From Megalobrama amblycephala (taxonomy: Eukaryota; Chordata; Actinopteri; Cypriniformes; Xenocyprididae), in NCBI RefSeq assembly GCF_018812025.1, contig NC_063044.1:45067077-45131076 (forward strand): a stretch of DNA of 64,000 nt, written 5' to 3'. Made by a program: the position numbers and the translations under genes. The number at the start of each line of letters is the position of its first letter. Positions within the stretch are counted from its first letter, which is position 1. The notes beneath the pieces are model-generated. The model was not told the DNA's origin. It ran no database searches and saw only the letters and a list, made by a program, of their open reading frames with translations. Positions 17,201 to 29,200 of the stretch are shown here, in pieces.

Positions 17201-20200
17201 GTAGGAGAGGCAAAAAAGGGAGTTGGGCAGCAGAGAAAATAGGGCTGTTTTGAACAGATGGCCCCTAGTCCACAAGTCCAGCATGGAACAGCTCTACTCA
17301 GCAGCTCCAAAGTCCTGCTGGGAAAGATATGGCAGCCACATTTCTCTGTTATATGACTAAATGGCAAAATTTCTGATATCATCTAATTGCAAAAATGATA
17401 TCAAAAACAGCAAGGGTCAAATATGCATTACCAATTTGCAACATACAATCTCATTTAATGAGATAACAGTTAAATAATACCTATACAGTGTCATATTTCA
17501 ATTTCCTTTGTCATAATCTCTTTTTCCTTTTAGCTCTAACTGTTCTACAAGTCTCAATTTGGACAGACTAAATCTTGATCATGCCCCCATAACCATACCA
17601 CTCCACATTTAAATCACACGTCTACATTGTTGGGTACTCTCTGAAAAGAAATCAAAAGTGAAAATTACTGCAAATAAGGCAAAGAAATTGAAATGGACTT
17701 TAAAATGTAGCAAAGAAAATGAAATGAATGATCATAAAAGATCACAGTGAAAGGAATCGCTGTCAATATTAGACAGCAGACAGAGTGGCTGATAGAAGCC
17801 TGAAGCTGAGGACAGTGTGCAAGGAAGCCTGCGGAAAAGCCCACTCACCGTGTCCTGACGACAACCGAGAGCACGTAATACCGATGAGGCCAGCTGTGAG
17901 AGGAAGTGCTGGGAAAGCATCCTGGATGTGCAGATGCTAGTGCATATATGTGTATGGGTGTGTGAGAGAGTGTATGTTTGTTTGAGGAAAGGTAATGGGA
18001 CAGTGTGTTTCAAGTAGCAGTCTCCTTACCTTCCCCTCAGGCAGCGCCTCCCCTTTCCTCTGGGACACCGCCTCCCCATACGGCTGCTCATGAAGTGGAC
18101 AGCTTGACAAACTCTGACTGCGTGAGGAAGATCCTAGAAGGATCATGAGATCATTCATACACATTGGAGCATTGCTATTGCACATCCTTTTTTGACAACT
18201 ACTCCTTTAGCCAATCAGATCTTTGTGATGCTCCCACCCACAACAATTAGCACAACCATCTGCCACAAAAAAAGGAGCCAAGTCTCTAATTTGTGGAAAA
18301 AGAAGGATGTAGAGACTTCTTTGTGAAATGATACTCTCCTATGATATCTTTTCAGAAGAGTTATTTGAAATTCCCACTAACCCTTGTTGCTGGAAGCGTG
18401 AGAGGGGTGGTCCAAAGACTTTGTTTGCTCCAGCAGGTGTTCTTTAGCTTTGGCAGACTGTGACAAAACCGTGGCCAGGAGCTACAGGATAAACAAAGCT
18501 AATCAGATCAAGAAATAACATACAAATATCAATGCAGACCGGAACAATGCAAATTAGACCTCAAAAGCGGACACCCTTATGTTTAGCTTTGAAGAACAAA
18601 GCTTTCCAAAATTGAGCAACAGGTTCTTTTCTGATTTTTAAAAGGTCCTGCTGGAAATTTCAGCTAAAACCATCCCCTCATAGTAGCTGGTTGAAGCTGA
18701 TCATTTATTGGTCAGGTAAAAGCTGATTTAGGTGGACTACCAGCTACTGGGTTTGAGTCAACCTTGTAAACCACCTTGGTCAACCTGGTTAGGGCTGGTA
18801 GATTCGTTTGTTGGGAGGTCTTTTAAGGTGATTAGGTGGTCCAAGCAGGACTGCTAGCTTAATCATCTTGATCAACCTTATTCAGTCTGGTGTAAAATGT
18901 TTTCTTGCTGGTTGAAGCTCATTATTTATGGTTGTTTAGGTCGTACAAGCTGGTTCAGGTGGACTACCAGGAAATGGGCTCAAGGTTGGCATCTTGGGCT
19001 GGTTAGGGCTTGTAGATGACCTTGGCTGAGCTGGTTAAATTCCAAAACACAAATGGACTTGAACTGGTTGACAAGGTTGTTCATCTTAGGATGTAATGAC
19101 CTGTTTTTTTCAGAGATTGTTATACATCTAGTCATACTGCCAATAGATCAAAGACGCTTCTAAAAATTTAAACCAACAACAAATTAGGCAGTTCTTTCAG
19201 GTATCTTCGCAAACCACAGTCACTTTGCTTGTCAGATAGCTCACCTTGACTCCCTCTGCCTGTGCGTGAAGGATACTGCTGCTGCCTGCGCTCTGTCCAC
19301 TACCAGAGGATCGGGCACTGGCCACACTGCCTGAACTGCCCACACTGCTGCGGTCTCCACCTGGAATAAGAAGCCCCCAGCAAACACATACACAAACACG
19401 GTCAGCCCCATCAGACCACACCACCACAATTGCTCCAATCACACCACTATGAACATCCCCACTGCAATGCACTGATCTGATACATGGGATGACAAAGACT
19501 TACATAACAATGGTGAAAGACCAGGTGATTGATGGACACAAGACATGTTAGCATAGTCACTAATACAAACACACTCAGGCTCACGCTGCCTTCATTGAAA
19601 ATGCAGTTTGCCACACGGCTACAGATTGTCTGTACGTGTGCTCTTGAGGGAACGACTCCCTGGATGTTACTGTGACTGAGCAAATGAGAGTCTTTCGGTG
19701 CGCCGACACGCCTGCAGCTGAGGAGGTTTCTGAGGTCAGGAGTACAGCAGCTGCACCAGGAGCGTGGCAAAGCAGGAGGAGTCATGAGAGAAGAGGAAGA
19801 GGAGGAGGAGGTGGAAGAGGCAGCCCTGCTGTTACCTGCCACAGGTTTGCGCAGAACCCAGATCTCCTCGCTGCTGCCGCCCTGGGGACCACCGGCTGGG
19901 GTGGGTGAGCCATGTGGACTGGACTCTGAGCCGCGAGAACCTTTAACACAGAAACCATCATTAACTGCGCCCTGGCTTGGCCACCTGCCCGGGATCAGAG
20001 GACTTCTGGACAGGTCAGGAAAGAGGAAATCTAAACTATATCTATGCGCTTTAGCAATCTGTTTGACTACATATCTCGCTCTCTCTCTCTCTCTCTCTTT
20101 CAAACACACACGCAAGGCAAGCACGCATATATATACTGTATATCTAACACAAATATATATGAACATTTATATACAGAGGTACATGAAATATATAAGAAGA

Positions 20201-23200
20201 AACATGTACTGTATATATGTGTATATACATATATATATGCCTTGATTTACACATACACATAGGTAAAACATATATAATATATACAGAGATATATGATTAT
20301 ATATGTAAGTAGGTTTAACAACAGGAGGAGTTGCAGTGCATTACAGGAGCATAGTTCATTAGGGACTCCAAAAACATCAAACCACAAGTGAATGTTATTG
20401 TGTTTAAATACAAATTAAATGCAATAACATCATATGGTAATGGTCTCTAATCACTGAAGAGTGAGTCTCACCAATCTTTTTAATACTGTTTAAAAAAAAA
20501 AAAAAATTCTGTCAATTTATTCACCTCCATGTCATTATAAAACTCTATGACTTTCTTTTGTGAACACAAAATAAGAAATTGTTTTTATCCATACAATGAG
20601 TTGTTATGGCCTCCAATGACTTTCATTGTATGAAAAAATAATCCTTTTTTCTTTTCTTTTATGTTACACAGAAGAAAAACAGGTCAAACAGGTTTGGAAT
20701 GACATAATGGTGAGTAAATTATGACAGAATTTTCATTTTTGGTTCAACTGTCCCTTTAGGTTTGTTTCACGATTACCAGGCCCAGATGGAATGTGCAGAT
20801 TTGTGTTGCTGTTTTTAAAAGAAAATAAGCAGAATTCTTAATTTAAACATTCTACTGAGAGTTCAGCACTTTTACTGGTAGCTGAAATAGATTAGACAAA
20901 GTTCTTTGCTATGGACACTGCTGAAATCTCCAGAGTTCTGAGGGCACAGTTTCCTTGTGGGCCTGACGATTACTGATCATTTACAACTAAAACAAACATA
21001 GTCATATTACAGTTTACTGTGATCCAGAGTACATAAGAATATCTTCATGCTCCGTACCAGTATCAAAGTTTGTTTTGATACACATCGCTGAAAGGATAAG
21101 AGTTAGTATGAACGGACAGATCAGTACAGTTGAGACGAAGGAGAGTTGAAACAGACAGATGTTCAGTGACAGACAAATGGTTGTGCAGAGATGCAGGTAT
21201 GGAGGGGTGAGAGGCTGGCTGTGCATTCCCTATTGATCACGTGTAAGAGTGAACGGTTGAAGGGGGCAGTGGAGCGAATCCCAAGTGTGGTCATCACAGA
21301 GAGGGAAAATGTAAAATCAAATCAGGGAAATTTAAGGGTAAAAGAGGAGAGATAACAGCTTCAACAAAGAGAGGCCCATGAACCTCTTTTGTGCTGGTTA
21401 AAAAATAACTTACTAGCCAAATCTTGATCATTCTTGGCCTCTAAAAAAAAAAAAAAATCAACAACCAAAATAATGTCAGAAAAATAAATTTAAATGTATT
21501 TAATTTTAAATTAAAGGTAAAATTCAGAAATAATAATTTCAGAAAATATTTTCAGAAAACTTTAAGGAATTAGTGGAACTAAATTATTATTTAAATGAAA
21601 AAATACTGCAATTTAACACATTCCTTAAAGCTTTGTGAATAATAATAATAATAATAACAATAATAATAATAAATAATAATAATAATACAACAGTGGAGAC
21701 AGATTAGAGTATCTGTACCTTGTCCACTGTGCGGCTCTCCTGAGGTGTTTGGGGACCTGTTATAGCCAAAGGAAGTGAAAAGTGGCAGATGGGAATGTGG
21801 TGGCGGAGGTGGAGGAGGCGGCAGGATATGAATCTCATGATACGAGTCCCCATTCACCATGGCAACGGCGGGCGACACGGGGCCGCACACCGGCGCACAG
21901 AGCTGTATCTTTTGATACTGTTGGGTACAAGTGACTGTACTCCATGAACCTAGATACGACAACACAGCAACCACCACCACCACAACAAACAAAACAATTA
22001 CACATAAGAGAGGGAAAGCAAATTAACCCAACACAAAAATCACAACCAATCACAAAATTCAAAACAGCAAAAAGACAAATTAAAAGGAAGAAAACGCTTG
22101 TTTTTTTTTACTTCGAGCTGTTCAGTGTGTGAATGGAGTGAAATGGCTATAACTATTTCTTCAAGAATGGTGTCAGAATGATATTTGTATGTGCGTACAC
22201 TCAAAATATGCTTCGATTTGAAATAGTGTGGAAATGCAAGGTTAGTGAAATGAATTGGAAATGAGCTGGTGCTTGTAGTGAAGCACAAATGCTTGTCTCT
22301 GTAAGTGCTTGAGGAGGAATACTGTAGAGCGATCTTCTCAAATGAGAAGTTTAGTATGCGTGACTCTTTTCAAGTCTGTGTGTGGGTGTGCGATTGTGCA
22401 ATTTGACCATTTAGGTTCACTGTGAGCACAGCAGGAATTGTTTGAGATGTTCGTCCTCCTTTCACTAATTACATTAATATAACAGAAAATATATCAATTA
22501 CAAGTTTTTCATATAAACTGTAATTTTAGTAAAAAAGGGAGTATAAGAAAGGAGCTGAAATATTCTAAAAAGCGCAACAGGGGCACAAAAATGTGGATGG
22601 AGTGGAGGAGACCGAGCAGCAGATGTAGAGACACAGACATGGATACTTAGTGAAGCATGAGACACAGTGAACACATAGATTAGACCCCTGCTGCCATTCC
22701 AATATAGAGACAGGACATAAACCCTCTGAATGGAAAGAGTGCACTGTATGGATCATATACAACCGCATGAGTGCACAAAAGAGTGCTCTGTTGCCCAATG
22801 ATTCTTGAGTGACAAACTAAAAATCTATTTAAGATCAGGGGTCTCTTCTCTTCTCTTCTCTTCTCTTCTCTTCTCTTCTCTTCTCTTCTCTTCTCTTCTC
22901 TTCTCTTCTCTTCTCTTCTCTTCTCTTCTCTTCTCTTCTCTTCTCTTCTACTTATTGGCCAACGTGAACTAAGGAAGATCTAGAAACACTAGTATGTCCC
23001 CGGTGACTCTGTATCAGTGCCATCAGTGAAGAAATAAGGACTGTTATTCGCTATAGTGAGAGCAACACTGACCAATGTTTGAGTGTTGGAGTAACAGAAG
23101 AGCGTTTTGTGAAAATAGACCTAAAGGGTTCAATCCATTGAGATCTGCTGTTCTGTCAAAGTACGGATAGAGGCGAGGCCACTACTTAAGGTACTAATAA

Positions 23201-26200
23201 TGACTGTCTTTCTTTATGGCAGCATGAGACAGCATTACGAGATGAGAAAAGAGCTCTACATTAGCCCTGTTGTTGTTTCCACAAAAGCAGATGGCCCTGT
23301 CTGGCTCTCAATCCAGTGCACATGAGCATCATGAACAGCTGGCTGTGAACAGAATCAGGGTCATGTGAGTTCAGCAGCATTACTTATGCATCTGTGAGTG
23401 TGTGAGGTCTCAGAAAGAGGCAGCACTGACCCGCCCGTTGTCGTCTCTTACCCACAGCCCCAGGCCTCTTACTGATCACCTCGACCATGCTGGAGGGGAA
23501 GTAGCCCACTCTGTCATTTCCTGTGCGGTTATCATGGATGCAGCCCTTCCACCTCCCATCTGAATGTTGCTCCAGAACCTACACAGAATCATAATCATCC
23601 ATCATCTATAATGGCAATATACATTGTCTGGACACTTTTAATACTTTGTAATGCCACAATTAAATTTATTAATTCAAAGTCTAACGTTTATGCATTGATG
23701 CACTGTCAGAAATTTTGAGAATTCTAATATTATTTTAATGTTAATTATTTTAATTTTATACACTATACCGTTCAAAGGTTTGAGGTTAGTATAATGTCTT
23801 TGAAAGACATCTAATCAAGGCTGCAAAAACAAAAGATTTAAAACAACTCTTTTCTATTTTAATATATTTTAATATGTAATTTACTCCTGTAATGGCAAAG
23901 CTGAATTTTCAGGAGTCATTATTCCAGTCTTCAGCGTCACATGATTCTTACTACATTTTATTTTTTACATTTTATTTCAGTATACTCTGATGAATAGAAA
24001 GTTCAAATCTTTTGCAACTGTCACTTTTGTTCAATTTAATGTGTCCATACTGAATAAAAGTTTTAGGTGTTTGGTTTAGGCCATTATTTTTTTTTAAATT
24101 AATTTTAGTAGTGTATATTTTATGTCAATATTTGCCCTATATTTGATTTTCAATTTATTTTTTTTCTTTGTGAGGGCATTTTTTCAAACCATATAAAAAA
24201 CAACAACAGATACTTAACCAAACAGGCCTAGAATAAAAAAGAATAAATGTCAATAAATGATAGTATAAGTAAAACATCTAAATAATTGGGGCAGTTCTGT
24301 GATTTTTGTGACTTTGCACTAAATGCTGTAACATTTCTGAATTGAAGGAAAAGAGACCATTCCAAATATCATACTAAAGAGCAAGATGAGATCATATTTT
24401 CTCTGGCAAGGATTATTTTTGAAAGTCCAGGGAAATACACAGGCAACAGTGCCCTCTGTTGAGAAATTCTGAATGTGCACTGAACTAACTACTATGATTA
24501 CAAAGGATTAATGTGGAATTTCTAATGTGAACCAAAATTGAGACAATGTGAATTTTTAAATCATTAAAAATGTCTGCAAATTTAACACTGTTTGAAATTT
24601 TAATAATACATGAGAGTAAAACAAACTGTTTAAATCAACGGTTTCAAAGATTTTGAATTTATTCAGAGCAGGTCTTATGAATATTACCGTGATAACATCT
24701 CCAGCCTTTATGTTAAGGCTAGTCAGGTCGTAATTGTTGCAGTAGTCCTTCAGGGCCCTGACCTGCAAGGCAGCTGAGGCATCTGCATAGAGATCAACAG
24801 ACATAAACTGTATAATCTACTACACATTACTTATAAACATTTATACACATCCACATAAACATGAATAAATATTGTATGTGATGTATATTTACACATCAGA
24901 AAAAATGTCTTCATTTTTTTGGAATCCCGCTGTCTTACCTCGTAGCATCTGCTTGATTTCCCGGCTGGCCTGTGTAGCAGTGAACTGATAGACGATGTCC
25001 AGCGCTGTCTGGCTGTATGTGTTTCTCACTGCTGCATTGATGCCACTCTGTAAGGGTGAAGGTTAAAGAGTTAGTTCACCCAAAAATGAAAATTCTGTCA
25101 TTAATTACTAACCCTAATGTCATTCCAAACCTGAAAAACTTTCGTTCATCTTCAGAACACAAATGAAGACATTGTTAATGAAATCTGAGGAATTTCTGTC
25201 CCTCCATTGACAGTCCACTTATCTACCACTTTGACGCTTCAAAAAGTTCACAAAGAGATCGTAAAACTAACCCATTTGAATTGAGTGGTTTAATCAAAAT
25301 TTTCTGAAGAGACTTGATCGCTTTATAAGATGAACAGACTTAATTTAGGCTTTTATTCACATATAAACATTCATCAACACACATCAGTTGTGGTAAAAGG
25401 AGGCGCAAGCATGTTCTCTTGACATGCGAGAACCGCGAGGTTTATTCTCGTTGTCACAATTATGTTCAGTTAGTTTCAGTTTTCATGGACTTTTAGTTTG
25501 TTTTCATTAGTCAAATGTGTTCCTTTGTTTGAGTTTCCCACCACATATCAGTTTCCGTGGACAATAATCTGCCATCACAGCTGTTCATCATTTAGTTCAT
25601 CACCATGTGTATTTTAGTTCCTCACCTTCACTCAAGTGTTTGTCCGGTCTTGTTTGTGAATTTGTTATTACTACCTTCTGTCACTTGCCTGTTGGATTAT
25701 TATTAAACTCTGCATTTTGAAGTTTATCCTGATCCTGTTTGTCTGCAACCTTGCTAACAGAAGACCAGACCAAGAAATGGATTATGCAGCAAATTGGCTG
25801 TGATTGGCCAAAAGGGCATTGATTTTTTTTTTTTTTTTTTAGTTATTCTGCCATCTTGTCGTCACCTGTCCCTACGATGATGAGACCCTCAAATCGCTGT
25901 TCTGGATCGGGGCCAACTACCACCACCATGTAGACCTTTCAGACACCTCAGGACTTGACAGGAGGGAGGCCACCATCAGTTGTCTGGAGAGTGTCTGTCC
26001 CCGATCCAGGATACAGCCCAGCCCACCACCACCCTTGACCAAGAAGAATTCGCTAGAGCCCCTCGCAGACGGAGAGCGACCACCCACCGCAATGAGCAAG
26101 CCAGAGTCTGAAAAGGAAGGGACAGCGCCAATGATTGCTCTGGATGCGGAGCCCCAGAGTGAGTCTGACCAGAGGTGTGAGCCAGCGACAGCAGGGGCAG

Positions 26201-29200
26201 AGGGAAATCTGGTGGAATTGGACAACGAGGACTGGCTGATAGATTTGGACATGGAGGCACTGCCTCCCACCTGGTATTATCTGTTCTTAATCATCGCTGT
26301 TTCACTAAGACAGCACTGAGACGGTTTCATTGACCTGTTGGGAACTAGGATTACCATTATTGATCAGGTCAAGCTTACCTCTGTCACCTTCACCGCAAAG
26401 CTTAGCCAGTCCTTCAGCCCGCCTCTGCTGGATGCCTGTCTTCCCCGGGAACGCCTTGCTGCGACGTGAAGCCGTGCAACCACCAGCCTCACCCGAGCAA
26501 TAGGATCCCGTGGCTCTGCCTTCAGCCTCTGATCCTTTCGCTCCATCTTGGTCCGTCCACCTGTTGTCTCCACTTTGGCTCCTCCCACCCTTGGCTCTAC
26601 CAGAGATCCTCGGCTTTGCGGCTCCACTGGCTTCCCTTGTCCCACTGGCTCACCCTTGGTCATTCTACTTTCGCCACAGACTTGCAAGCCTTAAGTTGCA
26701 CTCAGTCTCTCCACCCCTACGGCTTCTGTGGGTTCCTCCTTCTCTCTGGCTACGCCTCAGTCCTCGGGCACTCTGGCTCCGTCGCCGCAGCTTCGCCTAG
26801 GTCTCCAGTGCCAGTGATGTCACCATCGGCTCTCCGTCTGCACCCTGGGATCCATCAGCTCCTTCTCCGTTGGTCGTCCTCCGGATGTCGTTGGCCATAG
26901 CAACATCTTGGCTCCTCCCTCTCTCGACTCTGCTGTGGGCACTATTGAGCTCTGGATGTGTTGCATCGGGCACTCTTCATCATCGCCCCCGGGGTTTAGT
27001 CGTCGTCCTCCTGTCACCATCCCTTCGCCTCTGTTCCTCTTGCCATCTCTTCGCCACCACCTCGCCCATCTCCAGAGCCCCCGCCTTCCCTCCCTTATCT
27101 GTGGGAGGCCTTTTCGGAGGGGGCGTAATGTCACACGTATGTTCAGTTAGTTTCAGTTTTCATTGACTTTTAGTTTGTTTTCATTAGTCAAATGTGTTCC
27201 TTTTGAGTTTCCTGCCACTCATCAGTTTCCGTGGACACTAATCTGCCATCACAGCTGTTCATCATTTAGTTCATCACCATGTGTATTTTAGTTCCTCACC
27301 TTCACTCAGTGTTTGTCCGGTCTGGTTTGTGAATGTGTTGCCACTACCACGTTACTTGCCTGTTGGATTAATATTAAACTCTGCATTTGAACTTTATCCT
27401 GATCTTCATCTGTCTGCAACCTTGCTAACACTTGTGTTACGCAGCATGTTTGAGCTTCACTTCAAGCAGGTTCGGTTGAGCTTCTGTTTATTTACTGATC
27501 AATGTTTATATGTGAATAAAAGCCTAAATTCAATCTGTTCATCATATAAAGCAATTGTGTCTCTTCAGAGAATTTGGACTAAATCGCTCAATTCATATGG
27601 ATTAGTTTTACAATCACTTTATGAACGTTTTGAAGCATCAAAATGGTACTCGCGTAGCTGTCTATGAAGGGACAGAAATCGCACAGATTTAATTCAAAAA
27701 ATCTTCATTTGTTTTGAGAATATGAACGAAAGACTTACGGGTTTGGAACATTAGGATCATAGAGTAAATTATGACAGAATTTTCATTTTTGGGTGAACTA
27801 TCCCTATAAAGCAATATTAAATAATGTTTGAGATCCAATTGACTAACATGGTACAAATGTTTCTCAATGAGATATAAAAGTTTGATCTTTTTATTTACCA
27901 TTTCTATAAGAGGGTATATGAGACTAAAAACTCTGCCTGGACACTTCTAAATTCACTATAACAATAATTAATTGAATGTTTAGTGTTGGGATAGGGCAGT
28001 GGATATCCAACCTTTTCAGGTGATGGAAAAAATAGACCACCTAAAAGGCCAAATTTGCAGGAAACCACCATGTCATTGAAATTAATTAGATGAGACTAAA
28101 TGAGTGGGCTATTTGCTAGAAAGTTGGATTAAGACAATTATGTAACCTTAAGTATAATGGTCAGGTATGCTCTTAAAACTTTATCACAAATCATTGTAAT
28201 CACAAACAGTGTGGGTTGATCAATCAGTCAATTAATTCAACGTTGGTGCCTTTTGACAATTATAAATTAAACTCATTTTATTTTATTAGGCTGCTGTGTT
28301 GCACCCTAAATTCCCTTCAGGTATCAATAAAGTTTCTCTATCTCTGTCTACTTACATCCAGCAGGAGGCGCACTACATCAGTCTTCCCACACAGTGCAGC
28401 CTCATGGAGGGCAGTGCCCGCTTTGGTCTGCCTGTTGATATCGATGCCCGCCTGGATCAGCAGTCTATTGAGAGAGGACAAAATTAGTAACTTGTCTGAT
28501 GCAATCACTGTGATCAAACTGCTTAGATCTGAGACCAGATTTTATGCCTAGATTTCTTAATATTGTGCTCATGTTTCCAGCACACATGTAAGGGATAATA
28601 TAAAATCATTACAGACATTAGTGATCATCTTCCTAATGAGGTTTATTGTGCAGTAATAACAAGCTGGCTGTACTGTACATTATCCTGCTTATACAGCTAC
28701 TTACAATTTCTTAAGTTATTAAATTATTTTATTATATGAGAAAAAGAAACCTAATAAGAGAGTATTTCACAAGATAATACTGCATTTACTGTATCTTTGA
28801 TTAAAGAAATGCAGCCTTGATTAGATGTCTTTCAAAGACATTTAAACATTATACTATTATACTGCCTAATAAGAGAGGCAGTGTATGAAATGTATTGCCA
28901 AGTAGAATATACAGTTTAGTACCATTATACAAAATATTTGACTGCAGAATTCTACATTTGACCAATCAGAATCAAGTATTCCAGAGAACCATGTAATTAG
29001 ATTAAACTTGTAAGCACTACAAATTGCCCCCCAAAAAGCCCCAATCAGCCACCTGAAGACTGAAGAACCTCTATTAGATAGAGCATGACCTTCTGACACC
29101 AGAGTAAATTCAATTACAGCAGCGGGACATCAGCAAACACAGGTGGCCTGAGTCATGGCTTCAGAGAGGAGGATGGGAAACAGGGTGAGAGTGGAAAACT

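Larger units (their letters stand above)
25452..27430 (+). mobile_element. Non-autonomous LTR retrotransposon, Ty3/Gypsy-like
   Basis: Two direct LTRs (25452-25759 and 27129-27430) both start TGTCAC and end TTGCTAACA. A purine-rich run GGAGGGGGCG lies just before the 3' LTR. The flanks are CTCGT and CTTGT, a 5-bp target duplication with one C-to-T change. The 1.37-kb interior has no reverse transcriptase, protease or integrase. It is open in pieces with a gag-like acidic segment ([16 protein letters not shown], then [17 protein letters not shown]) and a Ser/Pro-rich tail. I recall this layout from repetitive fish ORFs. It was probably mobilised in trans. No convincing primer-binding site was found. 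Confidence 0.8.
25067..27805. mobile_element. TTCACCC fold-back element split by an LTR retrotransposon
   Basis: The left arm (GAGTTAGTTCACCCAAAAA, preceded by TTAA) is at 25067-25451. The right arm, its complement ending GGGTGAACTATCCCT, is at 27431-27805. The two halves would form one element of about 760 bp. It sits between caskin1 exons 6 and 7, 20 bp from the exon 7 acceptor. Confidence 0.75.

Noticed and set aside
19447..20166. 239-residue - strand frame
   Set aside because: Only the part 19836-19940 is exon 11. The rest is intron read-through with no conserved sequence.
19784..20245. Glu-rich + strand frame
   Set aside because: Antisense to exon 11 and low-complexity sequence, with no supporting homology.
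22842..22949. CRISPR-like regular repeat
   Set aside because: It is a simple TTCTC tandem run without spacers, in a vertebrate genome.
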